Source: Caprella mutica
Taxonomy: Eukaryota > Arthropoda > Malacostraca > Amphipoda > Caprellidae
DNA: 64,000 nt
Direction of reading: 5' to 3'
Assembly: GCA_947561585.1 (NCBI GenBank)
Contig: CANNZV010001479.1
Location: forward strand, 62,001 to 126,000
Under the pieces are notes generated by a model. The model was not told the DNA's origin. It did not search any database and saw only the letters and a list, made by a program, of their open reading frames with translations. Positions within the stretch are counted from its first letter, which is position 1. Each line of letters opens with the position of its first letter. The position numbers and the translations under genes are program-made. Positions 1-11,340 of the stretch are shown here, piece after piece.

Positions 1-772
1 CATTTGGAGCCAGAACAGGTACAGAATTTCTTGAAAGAGCACCTTAATTCCCTTATCTTTCCCGAAGGACTCTTATCCTGGTAGCTCTCCAGATCTTATT
101 GTTTGTACTATTGGGCATTTAGCGTCTTTGAAGAGCAGTCTAACGTAAATCCACACCAATATTTTAGCTCTCAGAGGACAGTCTTTCGAAGAGCATACAT
201 GAATCTCGATGCAGGTAAAATAAAGAGGAGTCGTTCACAGTTTTACAAGAGAATTTCCAAAATTATCGAAGCGAAAAGGTTATCTTATTGAAGAATTCTG
301 CTATAAATTATAAGGATTAAATATATAAATTTTAAAATGATACTTTTACCTATTTTATCTTTTGAATTAGGAAATTTCAAAATAAATGTTAAGCTCCAAA
401 TTCTGTTGCGGAACATTTTGAGTCTATGAAAATAAAGAAATTTCATAATCAAATTTGATTTATAAAGACAAATCAATAAAAGCAAGACTTTGTATTAGAT
501 ATTCACTCTAGGTTCAATGTGTTTGAAAAATTATTCATTCTGATTAATAATTCACTAAGAATTAATTTATTTTGCTTATTGTATTCCAATATTATTTTTA
601 TTTTATTCAACTACAGATAGAGTTAAATTAAATTTTTATTATGTCAATTACTGCAATAATTAATCAACAAAAGTTTAAGAATTATTATGAGTAATCAATT
701 TTTTATTCTAATTCTGTTTGTTTTAATTAACAAAAATACAGTATACTTGATACGTTTTATGACAACACTAAT
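1..772. other. AT-rich DNA, no gene seen
   Basis: Short ORFs occur on both strands (for example 103-291 plus, 62 aa) but none shows a recognisable domain, biased codon use or splice context. No repeat boundary was recognised. Confidence 0.5.
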
Positions 773-775
773 CCC

Positions 776-839
776 CTTTCACACGAGTCACTCAGTGACT
801 GTCACTTGTGACGGTCACCAGTTGCTTTTCGTGTGAAAG
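776..839. repeat. Short compound palindrome with Harbinger-like ends
   Basis: Perfect 11-bp inverted ends CTTTCACACGA (776-786) and TCGTGTGAAAG (829-839) enclose two smaller palindromes, GTCACTCAGTGAC (788-800) and GTCACTTGTGAC (801-812). The left end resembles the terminal sequence of the MITE at 20675-21112 (CTTTACACGAG followed by CACT and CAGTG words). It may be a minimal relic of that family. The relation is inferred by eye. Confidence 0.5.
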
Positions 840-920
840 ACTCGGCATCCATGCAGGGAAACCCTCAATAATTAATGAAAGAATCATAAAATGCATCATT
901 TATCAATTCCAGTGGCTTTA

Positions 921-1393
921 CTGGGACGATGCAAAAAATTTCACCGATACCTAGATTTTGACTGATGTCGATACTTTCATTATTTAATTGAAACAAATAA
1001 CTTTCAGTTATAATGAAATTATATCAGTCGATTCATAATAAATGAATTAAATATTTTTAAACATTATTCAATATTATAAATAATATAACGTTCAAAACAA
1101 CAGTTTATCTAAAAATCAATGATTGGCGTACGTATAAAGGTATTTAATGATAATATAATTTATTTCATATAGAGTATAAATAAGTATTATATAATATTGA
1201 AACTATGCAAAATAGGATTATCTATAAGAAATATCCTTTTATTTATTTTAAATTAGATATTGTTATTGTAACTATTAGAATATATTTTGTTTAAATAAAT
1301 TATATTCAAATAGTTTATAATACTATTCGTATCGATACTTTTTTTACAAATACCTATATCTGAAAAATTGTCGATACTTAGTCCCATCCCTAG
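921..1393. mobile_element. Possible hAT-like MITE
   Basis: The left side starts CTGGGACGATG and contains CGATACC. The right side, read on the minus strand, starts CTAGGGATGGGAC and contains GTATCGAC. Short GGGA-type ends with subterminal TCGATAC words are common in hAT non-autonomous elements. No clear 8-bp target duplication was found, so this stays a weak call. Confidence 0.25.
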
Positions 1394-2650
1394 TTAACAT
1401 CAAGAATAGACAAATATTTAAATCAACACTTTATTTTGATTTCTATAATTTCAAAAACCACCCATATATGTAGAGGAAAGCTAGTCGAATACTACAGGCA
1501 GCAGGCTTAGCTGACAAAAAGGTGGCGTCGGCATGTGCATAATATCTGCATAATAATAAACAAACGGCAGCCATTGTATGATTAGTCGCTCGTTTCAGAG
1601 TGCCAACATTATATGCATAATGAAATGAAAAGGTACTTTCAGCAATTAAGAGAAGTTGAAATTCATATGAAGGCTTTATTTAAACAATATTCTTCTCAAG
1701 AAATCAATAAAAAAGCCCCAACTTCACAACAAACCAGGAGTAGGACCAAGAGGTCCGAAGTAATCCTAATGCAACTATCAGAGAATATATTTAAAAACGC
1801 TGGGATACCAGATATGGCTAGTTTGACTCGATCCAGTACTCTGAGGATGGATGGAAACTCAAAGGCTTGTCTCTACGTTTGAAAGAAAAGAGGCTTGAGT
1901 GTGCAAAATATTACATGAGGACAAAATTTCATCATGAATAGTTACTCTTGATTGACCTGATAGGTGGAAGAGAGGATGGTATTTCATGGAGGGTCCACAC
2001 CCCCATCGAAAGAGGCATCAACAATGAGGTAGTGGAGATAAATATTTTTGTAGCAATCATTGATAATGAATTGTTGAAACCGTTCACAGTCACAGATATG
2101 ATGAAAATAACCGTCAAACTATACATAAACTATGTAGTATTGTGTCACAAGAAAAATAATATGTTATTCTAGAAAAAAAAATATTAATGCAGTATAATAC
2201 ATACCACGTTGCATGCTTCTAATTATTAGCCCTGATTATATATAGAGCGTTTTTCCCAAAGAGGAAAAAGTCTGCAGATTTGTATCCTGTCGAAAGTCTG
2301 TGAAGCATTCGAAAAAGAAACATATACTACAGTGAATGACAGTTTAGCAGTCACACTCCAGTCACAAACACCCAACATTGTTATTTCAACAGTTGACTAA
2401 AATTTGACATTTTCGAAGGCCAAATTATAGCTTATTTCTCTAGAAAAATAAAATGGCAATTATAGTGTACAGCAACAACATATTTGAGATGTATTGTTTT
2501 TCTTTTTCAATGTTGTTTCGAGGGATGCTTATTCATATTAGAATGAATATTTTAATTTCCCGTCACCATTTAACCACTTGTGATACTCTTAACAAACTGT
2601 TACAATGCATAATGCTGTCACGCTAAAAAAAAATCATACAAAGTGCAAGC
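1394..2650. other. No gene recognised; one unassigned 89-aa ORF
   Basis: A plus ORF at 1613-1882 is rich in Lys, Gln and Ser and starts near a run of ATG-containing words, but no domain is recognised. A second stretch at 1948-2172 is open on both strands. Neither has convincing splice sites. Both could be chance in AT-rich DNA. Confidence 0.35.
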
Positions 2651-2659
2651 CGATATTTG

Positions 2660-4020
2660 TTTTGTTTAGCCTTCCTTTCTCATAATTAGGACACAGAATG
2701 CAACCAAGCGTTCTTCAGGTTTATGCTCATGAGTACAGTACGTTGTTGGGCGTGGGCCTTAGCGAATCCAACATCACTCAGGAAGGCGATGATTTCTTGA
2801 GTTTCTATAGCAATTTGCTCAACTATGTAAATTTAACCAAGAGCGGAGTATTTCTCCGCCAGTGCAATGTTCTCTGCAGTCCCGGAAGCTGATTCAGCCT
2901 CAACCGCAGAATTAGTGAGGTGCGTCTCAGCAAATGTGTCAAATGAATGCAATCCCAAATCAAACTCTTCCCATTTTTGCACGGAAATAAAGCAATACCA
3001 TCTCCATCTGTCAACTTCATGGTGCTCCAGCACTGACCGGAGCTCTGCTTTCAGCAAAGCCCGTTTCACCACAATATTCATTGTGGCATGCTTTAGATGA
3101 ATAAACCAGAAGAGTATCCAATTCCTTTTGACTGGGCTAATGGACTGGTAGTGGGATGTCAACCTGTTGAACCTGCTTCCGTGTATCAACTGAATCTATA
3201 AATTCTGCGGTCTGATCACATTAATAAAAGAAAGACAAGCTTCATTCAAATTACTCACAGAATACATTGAAAACACAAAAACAGGTAATGGAATGTCTCC
3301 AGTTTTCCTACAATCTAGTTTACAGGGCCAACCGATAGAACTGCCAGAACCCAAGAATCGACCGACATTTCTACATTGGTCACCCAGGAAACGAAAGATC
3401 TAAGTGATTCATCAAATCAGTTAAGCTATACTTCGTTCCTGTAAGCTGAATATGCCTGAAGAATATATTGAAGCTTTGGAATGGAGAAAACATTTCTCAA
3501 TAAATCGAAGGGATGTTGGTTATTGACTACCCGAAACCGAGAGAACATGAAATCCAAAATGTCTTCCCTCCTCAAAATCTACGTAGGAATACAAATATCT
3601 TTTAGAAGTGCTCCTAGCATCAAATAAGTATCCCTATTAAACACTGACATTAGGAAGCACTGTCCGGAGCAACCATTCTTTTTCACCAGGGTCAGTGTAT
3701 TCGAGGATGGTCAGCTCACATTTTGTGCTATTAAGTTCAAGGCAAATGTTCACCTTGCTGAATATCTGTCTCTGACCTCATCACTATTTCACCTAATAAA
3801 ACACAGCTGAAGTCAAAGATTAAACTTATCATGATAGTTATAGCTCCAGCACACGGTTACGAATAACTGTAAGAGAAGTGTTCTCTCTTCATAAGGTTGA
3901 AGGAATTCTTCATATTCACCTTGAAAAATATCCTTACTTGATTACAGTCACCGCCTTCCAGAATGTGAGGGAGCTGTGAGAACCCCACCGCCCTTCGTAG
4001 AGAAACCCAGCTGATACGCT
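2660..4020 (-). other. Unassigned relic with a 118-aa minus ORF
   Basis: This block has a more balanced base composition than its surroundings. It contains a minus ORF at 2833-3189 (118 aa, rich in His, Trp, Glu and Ala, C-terminal part Ala/Glu/Ser-rich) with frequent stops on either side. I recognise no family. It could be a decayed gene or an old DNA transposon. A protein search with all six frames of 2660-4020 would decide; without one no function should be given. Confidence 0.3.
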
Positions 4021-4204
4021 ATTAATTCGTTTCCAAGAGTGTGTAATAATTAAGGAAAGCGCACCAATTATAATACTATTGAATAAATTCAAAAAACAAA
4101 TTAAAGTATATCATTCATTATAACGATATGAATTATCAAACTTAATCTGTGTTCATTTAAAACCATGATATAATCCCTCATAAAAATAATTTATTCATGT
4201 ATCC

Positions 4205-4500
4205 CCTCCTTCTCTCACGAAACTCAAGCCTTTTTAAATTACCCCTCCCCCACTCTCCTATTTCTCTCACCCGCATCCGTGCAAAGATCACATCCCTTCT
4301 CCATTTTGTCCCCCAATTTCTCTCACCCCATCTGTGCTAAGCCCACACTCACTCTTCATATATTCCCCCCTCATTTCTCTCACCCCATTCGTGCTAAGCC
4401 CACACCCTCTCTTCATTTATTCCCCCATTACTCTCAGCCTCATTCGTGCTAAGCCCACACCCCCTCTGCCTTTATTCCCCCATTTATCTCACCCCCATCC
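4205..4500. repeat. C-rich tandem repeat, period about 56 bp
   Basis: Units start with TCTCAC at about 4264, 4320, 4377, 4432 and 4486 (spacing 54-57 bp), with a degenerate unit before 4264. Each carries a TCTCACCCC, CGTGCTAAGCCCACAC and TTTATTCCCCC block. The last, partial unit runs into the exon candidate at 4493-4677. The short plus ORF 4334-4540 (Pro/Ser/Leu-rich) is only this repeat read in frame. Confidence 0.85.
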
Positions 4501-4677
4501 GTGCTCCTTCTTCAGCAACATTGACAGTGTGAGCAGATAGACAGTCAGCAGAAGAGTGACGTAACTAACTCCGATCTTCCAGGCGTTCTGGTGCAGATCC
4601 TCCACTTGTCTCTTGATGAGCTCACCAGATGGAGTGGTGGTGGAGTCTCCACCACACGAGCACCACAGAGCCCGGAA
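4493..4677 (-). CDS. Candidate coding exon with one membrane segment
   Basis: On the minus strand a good acceptor (pyrimidine-rich, ending TTTCCAG) precedes 4677 and the reading frame stays open to 4493. The translated part is about 61 residues. It starts near FRALWCSCGGDS, then has a charged stretch (GELIKRQVEDLHQNAW), a hydrophobic span (VSYVTLLLTVYLLTLSMLL) and a basic tail (KKEHGWG). A donor-like GGG|GTGAGA lies at the end; if it is not used, an in-frame TGA follows at once and this would be the C-terminal exon of a membrane protein. Base composition is much less AT-rich than the surroundings, as expected of real coding sequence. The protein is not recognised and no other exon of the same gene was found in the window. 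Confidence 0.45.
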
Positions 4678-4979
4678 CTGGAAATGGACGTACAAATTAT
4701 GCAATTTATATTTTTATTTGCACAAATCAAAATTTACAATTAGAATTGCATTGACCAGACACCATAAGTTTTCTTATATTAATTGTTCCAATAGAAATTA
4801 TGGATCACTCGATCAATGGAACATAATCTCCAGATTTATGAAATTAACGATTTATGACATATTGATTCATATGTGAGAACTGAACTAATGATATTCCATT
4901 CATTCTATATTTATGATTTATTCTGCATCCTCCTATCATGTTTAAAAATTTTGAGTCTCATTTATTGTTATGCTTCTAT

Positions 4980-5020
4980 GGGACTATATATATCTATGCG
5001 TGGGACTATATATATCTATG
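4980..5020. repeat. Two-copy tandem repeat, 22-bp period
   Basis: GGGACTATATATATCTATG occurs at 4980-4998 and again at 5002-5020. Confidence 0.8.
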
Positions 5021-5079
5021 ACACTTACAACGGTAACTGCATGTACTTGCAAAAAAATGAAGTGGAAAATGATAGTTAA

Positions 5080-6800
5080 ATGAAACCGGTGACCCCTCCA
5101 AACCAGAAATTTAAAGACTTCGAAATTGGGAAATATAATACAAGAGCGATAGATATAAATTTGAAAATTTTACTTCTGACAGACTCTTTATGATTAGAGC
5201 TTTTGTATCAACAATTTGCCAGAAAATTATATATTCTGTAATTGTACAATTTTCCTTTTGAAATTTTGAGTACGATTTTTAAAATTAAGTTATTGACTGA
5301 TATAAGTTTCTTTTCATATCAACTTAATATAAAGCAGTAAATGTGCGCAGATTAGGGAGTGTAAATGAAAAATATATTTTTCATCTACGATGAATCAATC
5401 ATCGTTTAATAACGCTTCAATTTCAGTATCATAAACACTTTTTATTTTTCAAAATCCTTTCAGCACATCACTCCTGAAAAGAAAATAATATTCCCCAATA
5501 TTTTCATAAGCTGTCAATGAATAATAATCTAATGTTATCGATGAATTGAAATAATTTATTTTATTTTCATCGAAGAGAACGAAAAATAGTCTGGACCGAC
5601 ATGATAATTGAATCCCGTTAATGATGAATCCTATTTGTTATATTTTGCTCTTTTTCATGAATAAGATAAAGCATTTTATTCCAATGTCTGCGATATAAAT
5701 AAGGCTATCGAAGGCACAATAGAACTCAGATTGTTATAGCTAATCGTAAATCAAACTTTTAAATGAAAATTTGAAAATTGGAACATTCTTCTCAAACGAG
5801 AATATTGAAACAAATGAATTAATTGTGTGGGTAGAGCGGAGGCAAAGAATGAAGTAGTGTATGATTAAACATAACATACAGTCAAAAAGAAAATATTTTT
5901 TCCTCAAAAATTTAGTGATTCAGAATAATCAAACATATAAATTTTGAACTAAGGTTTGCGAATTGGAGAGAAAAAAAAATGAACTATAATAATAATAAAG
6001 ATTATCTTTTTTCCATTATATTATACAAATAGTGTAAAAATTAAAATGTAATACCATTCATCCTTCCTTAGAACCAGGATTGGTAGAAGGAGAGGTGCAG
6101 GTGGTTGGAGTAATTATAACTTTTAATTAATTTGGTAAAGGGTCTATTCAACATTCTGGGACTTTTTCTTAATCATATCGGGTAAGAGGATCTAACTGTC
6201 ACTTAATTAATTAGACATATATTCACGCTTATTTAAACCCCATTTCAAAGTGAGTAAAAGATCGTTTGAACGATATTATAACTTTGCTCTATTTTCCTAA
6301 TAAGTTAGATAGTTTTCCTCAAAGTTTAAAACACGCAAATGTCCGTTTTGTTAGCAAAAAAATATCATCATAGAGAATCACAGCATATTTTTCTCCATTA
6401 AGTATGTGCCAAAACTACATGCATATGAAAAAGGCATTCATTCATTCTCGTGTTTCAACCCATTAAGTCACTGAAAAATATGTGCCCTGCCTCAACATAT
6501 CAGGAATTAATGACGATTATTCATTACAATAAAAGGTAGAAGAACATTTGTAGCGAAAAATAAGCTTTAGCTTTTAAGTATGAATTTGCTTATTATTTAT
6601 TTGAAACCAATATTTGGTTTTTCATCATTTTTGCTTTTACTGCATTATATGTTTTATATATGTAAAGGAAAATTGAATTTTTGCGATACACTTAATATAT
6701 GAATATAAGCATAATAATTATTTCGAAACTATTAAAAATATAAAATATATGTTTTAATTATTATTCCCATTTATTCAAGGATTATTAAACGTTTTCAAGC
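5080..6800. other. AT-rich DNA, no gene or repeat recognised
   Basis: No ORF of note on either strand. A CT/AG-mixed patch near 6060-6110 has no recognisable structure. Confidence 0.5.
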
Positions 6801-6816
6801 TGAATGAATGAATGAA
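6801..6816. repeat. (TGAA)n microsatellite tail of the non-LTR element
   Basis: Four TGAA units directly beyond the polyadenylation signal of the minus-strand retroelement; read on its own strand the tail is (TTCA)n. Confidence 0.75.
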
Positions 6817-7238
6817 AAACTTTATTGAAATAAAAATACAATAGTCAAGAACCACAATATGAAACATATAATACACAACGCAATCTACCTAAAATATCTA
6901 TAATACATTTTACAAAAATAAGAAAAGCTGTACATCAACATTTCAATCATTTTACATAACAAAATGCCTTAGAAATTAATAATTCAACAGCCCTATTAAC
7001 CGATTTAACGGTTCTTGGGCATTGATAGCTATCTTCAAATAGGGTGAATACGATAGTACCGTAGATATCGCTCCGAGACACTACGTACCTGAGAAAACAA
7101 TAAAAAAATTCAACATGAGTCACAATTACGGAAAGGAATGGTTACATAGATTATAAACAGAAAAGTCAAGTTCTGAAGTTTAAAGTAATAGACAATAATG
7201 AAAAACCAAGACCCATACCTTACCAAATTACGTACGAG

Positions 7239-9540
7239 TCAATATTGTTCAATATTTTTAGTCACTTTTTTAAAGTTATTCACATTTCTACAAGATTTGA
7301 CATTGTCAGTCAGAGAATTATAGCATTTCACTCGCACATAAAAAAAGCTCCTCTGCGAATTTGATCTAATAAACAAAGCAGTGCGTATTAACAACGGATT
7401 TCTAGTAGAATAATGATGATTCCCCGCAGATCTATTATTGTTAATATATACCCATTGGTCTCTATCAAAATTGAGGTAAATAGTCTTGTAAAAATAAATA
7501 CACGTATGTTGAAAATGTAAATCTGCTAATTTAAGAATACTATTCTCTTTAAAATGGCAATGACATTCAAAGGTGTTAAAGTACACCTCTAAACCATAAC
7601 TGAGATATGGATGTATTAAAGACAAGTACAATTTTTTTTTAATTAAATGTGATAAGAAATGGTTTAATTTATAAATGATACTTATAGATTTAGATATTTT
7701 GTTTGCTATATAGTTTATATGAGGTACAAAGGTCAAATGGCTATCTAAGTAAGACCTAAAAAATTTATGCTTTCGACAGGATATGTCTGATTAGAGCCCC
7801 TAACAATATCACCAATACTTACAATTTTTCTATATGAAAAGATCATATAATAATGAGTTTTGTCAACATTAATTACCAGTTTATTAGCATTCAACTAATT
7901 TTGAAGATTTGTCAACTCATAATTTATACAATGGTGAATTGTTTGAAGCTGAACTTGCCTAAAAGACAATGACAACGTGCTATCGTCAGCATACAATATA
8001 AATTTAAACACATCCGTAGAATTCACTATGTCATCTATGAATACAAGAAAGAATAGGGGACCCAAGATGGATACTTGGGCACTACATGCGTCACCAGTTT
8101 TAGTGAGGAGCATGTATCATTCAAAGAGACAAACTGGTAACGATTTGAGAGATGGGACCGGAAAAACTCATATGCAACTCCCCTTACACCATAGTGATAC
8201 AATTTGTAAAGTTATATATCTTGATTTACGCTATCAAAAGCCTTTTGAAAGTCTAAAAATAGAGAAAACACATACTTCCCACCATCTAACTCTCTAAAAA
8301 TGTAGTTCGTTAAATTTACAAATGCATTAGAGTAGTTCTACCCCTCCCAAGTCCATATTGTTCATTTGATATAACATTATGACGATTTAGATATGAAACT
8401 AATTGGTTGTAAACTATTTTCTCAAATATCTTACTGAAAATTGGAAGAATGGACACAGGTTTGAAGTGTTAGTTACGTTACCCTTTTTGTGAATGGGTAC
8501 GACCCTCGCTATTTTTTCTGTTTTAGGAAACTCGCCTTCTGTAAAAGATTTATTAACAATGAATGATAATATAGGAGCAATCCATTGAAATAGATTTTTA
8601 ATAATCGCAACTGAATAAGTTTCAATTGTCGATGACTTGTTTTTTAGGGAATTTATCACTTAGATTACATCAATAGGCAGAACTGGCGAAAAGAAGAACG
8701 ACTGTGGATAATTGTCACGGAGATAAGAGTTGAAATTAACTCGGCTTGGAGGTGCGGAAGCACAGATATCTCCACTGATCCTAGCGAAAAAAGTCATTAA
8801 AAGCTGATGCACAATCATTATCTTCTACTATCTCTTCCTCACTAACTATCAGTTTCCTAATATCAGTCTTCTTTGAATAGTGATCAGATTTTATTAGATT
8901 ACTAGTGTACTTTCCCGTTAAAAATAACGGGTCATCATCAATACCACTTAATTTCCCGTTATTACGTTACTTTTAATGAATTCAATTAAAATTAAATTTT
9001 CTGCATAGTCTATTTTATTCTAAAGATGAAATACATTTAAAAATTGAATAAAAACAGGGAATTTAAATATCAAGTCAATATAATCCCGTTCGTATCATAG
9101 TTACATTCTTCATGTTCAATACCCGTCGTGTAAAAGCGGACACCAAATAACTAGATAAATAAACACACTAAGGAAATTATTAGTATATATAAATTTCTTT
9201 CCAGGTCGCACGAATATTTGTTCGGTAGTCACCAAACTTCACTTCAAAGTACTCAACCTTCGCTCTTCTAATCATTCGATTCAATTCGTTTTTGTATTCC
9301 TTGTATTGTACTCTACTCTTCCAGTTCGGTACAGTAAATATTGGTTCTGCCGTATCTTGATATGAACAACCAAACCATTAAGCCAAGGTTTTGTATAACT
9401 TTTATAAGAAACTGTTCTAGTTTTCAACGGGCAACAACTGTTAAAACAATTCAACACTAGGTTATGCAAACTTTGACCATGTCACTCATACTCGCAAACA
9501 GCATCACTCACACTTTTAGCACTATATATATTATATATGA
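7239..9540 (-). pseudogene. Reverse transcriptase ORF of the CR1/L2/Jockey-like element (broken)
   Basis: Pieces in order on the minus strand. The linker around 9190-9469 contains KPWLNG and an IRRAKVEYF/TWKEI stretch. After the inserted repeat, an FNDFF-type segment lies near 8790-8890. The RT N-terminal part at 8414-8659 has PKTEKIARVVPIHKKGN. FSKIFEKIVYNQL and a DFQKAFD-like strand lie at about 8230-8440. The catalytic palm at 7895-8113 has SILGPLFFLVFIDDI and YADDS. The thumb/C-terminal part is at 7239-7736, with LSLIHPYLSYGLEVY. At least four frame changes and several stops separate them, so it cannot be translated. In the intact family this ORF2 product primes reverse transcription at a nicked chromosomal target. 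Confidence 0.8.
8898..9176. mobile_element. 279-bp MITE/SINE-like repeat, copy 1
   Basis: It lies between two coding pieces of the surrounding retroelement and is flanked by TTATTAG at 8891-8897 and 9177-9183, a likely target duplication. A second copy in inverted orientation lies at about 61650-61945. Shared landmarks are CCGTTAAAAATAACGG near one end and AAAAGCGGACACCAAATAA plus a TAAA-rich stretch near the other. The ends share a weak inverted TAGTGT motif. It has no coding capacity. Confidence 0.7.
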
Positions 9541-9562
9541 TCAAGATTCGAATTAATCAGCT

Positions 9563-9665
9563 TGTAGTGACTGACAGAGCTTCATTCACCACTTATGTCA
9601 TGGTTTATGCGTGACGTATACTGACCAAGGTTATATAAGGTCCAGCCAAAGACTTACTTAGTCAC
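9563..9665 (+). repeat. 5' LTR, fragment 1
   Basis: From position 9580 it aligns with 20554-20640 of the 3' LTR with a few substitutions. It starts TGTAGTGACTG and ends in ACTTAGTCAC, which is the target site duplicated by the next element. Confidence 0.88.
9632..9665 (+). promoter_or_regulatory. LTR core promoter (TATA box and initiator)
   Basis: TATATAAG at 9632-9639; the 3' LTR has TATAAAAG at 20606-20613. About 30 bp downstream in both copies is a TAGTCAC word that fits an arthropod initiator. The role is inferred from spacing. In this 5' LTR the non-LTR element inserted directly at the initiator. Confidence 0.55.
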
Positions 9666-9690
9666 GCACCGACAGCAAATCCATAGACTA

Positions 9691-10911
9691 ATGCCACTCA
9701 ACCAACTCAAAATAATTCAAATCAACGAACGAAGCTGGTCCACCAACAAAAATAGTGTGGCAAACCTTATCCAACAAGAAGATGCAGACATTGCTCTCAT
9801 CAATGAGCATGGCTGCAAATCAGGCGAATCAATGAAACTATGGCAATATAACATATGCAAAACCAACAGACTGGAGGAAAGAAACAATGGTTGTGCAATA
9901 GCCATCAAGAAAACAATAGTATACAGAATCCATGAGGACTATATCAGCGACCTACTCAGCATAACAATAGACACCAACCAGTCTAAATATATAATAGCGG
10001 ACTTAAATGCAAGATCCCCAATTCTTGGCCACAGCAACGCAAATACTACAGGAAAACAAATGGAACAATTAATCAATAGAGGCAACTGTTTTCACGATGG
10101 ACCAAACTTCCCTACGTTCATTACTAATGGAACCAAAACAACCCCTGATATAATACTCCATAACAACAGAGTCATCCATAACTATCATACATATCCAGGC
10201 CCAGCTACTACAAGTGATCACATCCCAATAATATTAATAATTTCCTGCAATCCAATCCTGATCCCAATTAAACCAAGAGACAGCTTCAAACAGGCAAACT
10301 GGGATGGTTACAAACACCATCTCAGTGAACCAACCATAATAGAAAACCTCGACAACCCCCAATCAATAGATAGTGCAATAAAAATATGGACAGAATAGAT
10401 TCAAGATGCAAGAAATAGATTCATCCTAAAAGTCAGATATAGACCAGTCCCCTATGCAAAAGATTCCCAATACCTTACTCAACTCAAAATTGAATACAAA
10501 ACAATAATAGACACAATGATAAGCCACGGACCACCAACCTATAGAATGAATAGAGTGCGAGAATTGAGAGTGGAAATGAGGAGTGAGTTGATGGAGCTGA
10601 GGAATGAAGATTGGAATAAATTTGTGGAGGAGATAGATATGGAGAGGAACGATAGGGACTTTTGGAAGTCTATAAAGAGAGTATATGGGGAAAATCGGGG
10701 AGGAGAGGTGAAGTACCTGAAAGGCCACAATAATGAGGAAATATACTCAAAAGATGAAAAAGAAACATTATTTAGAGACCACTGGTCAAAAAAACTTCAA
10801 ATAACGGAGGAGGAGAACGAGAAGTTCGATGAAGCGAACGATATTGAAGTCAATACAACATTAGCCAGAAATAGAAATTTAACCATACCATCCTTTGGCC
10901 CAATACAATAG
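9691..10911 (+). pseudogene. Endonuclease and linker part of ORF2
   Basis: The first 235 codons (9691-10398) form the AP-endonuclease domain: an N-terminal LKIIQINERSW strand, IALINEHG, ADLNARSP with the family's D-N pair, TTPDIIL, and TSDHIPI near the end. These are active-site motifs of the endonuclease that nicks target DNA. A TAG at 10396-10398 interrupts the frame, but reading continues without shift through the linker (10399-10911), where FWKSIKRVYG is the conserved pre-RT tryptophan region. A second stop at 10909-10911 ends the frame, and the RT continues in another frame. Confidence 0.85.
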
Positions 10912-10929
10912 AATAACAATCACTCCTGC

Positions 10930-11338
10930 ATAAATAGCTGAAACGATCAAAACCTTCAAACAGAAGGCACCTGGCAACGATAACATCACAAGATATCACC
11001 TTACAAACCTTCCCCAACCAATGATAGCCATCCTTGCAAAAATAGTTACAGCATCAATAAACTCAGGATATTTCCCAATGCGATGGAAAAAATCAATAAT
11101 GATTTTTCTACCAAAACCAAACAAGAGTCCATATCACCATGAAAACTATAGACCAATTTCACTACTGAATGTCCCTGGCAAAATACTTGAAAAAACCATT
11201 AATAAAAGACTATTAGAATCAATAGAGGCAAAACAATTAAACAATAGCAGTCAGCATGGTTTTATACAGGGAAGAGGCACTGATACAGCTACAGCAATTA
11301 CCTATGAAACCATAGCAGCAGCAAAATCCAAAAACTAA
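10930..11338 (+). pseudogene. Reverse transcriptase N-terminal part of ORF2
   Basis: Shifted relative to the endonuclease frame. It shows KAPGNDNIT, then IMIFLPKPNKSP, NYRPISLLNVPGKILEK and a HGFIQGRGT segment, the standard fingers/palm motifs of non-LTR RTs. It ends at a stop at 11336-11338, where the frame changes again. Confidence 0.85.
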
Positions 11339-11340
11339 AA

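Larger units (their letters stand above)
6801..9558 (-). mobile_element. CR1/L2/Jockey-like non-LTR retrotransposon, decayed
   Basis: Minus-strand element. Its 3' end, read on the minus strand, has an AATAAA signal (complement of TTTATT at 6821-6826) followed by a short ATTC tetranucleotide tail (complement of TGAATGAATGAATGAA at 6801-6816), a tail type known from CR1/L2-like elements. Upstream lie reverse transcriptase pieces and the endonuclease-RT linker, broken by frameshifts and stops. It is interrupted by a 279-bp repeat at 8898-9176. Sequence readable as the same linker stops at the LTR element at 9563 and may resume beyond 21441, which suggests that the LTR element inserted into it. 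The endonuclease domain is not visible. Confidence 0.8.

Noticed and set aside
4334..4540. Pro/Ser-rich 68-aa ORF
   Set aside because: Translation of the 56-bp C-rich tandem repeat.
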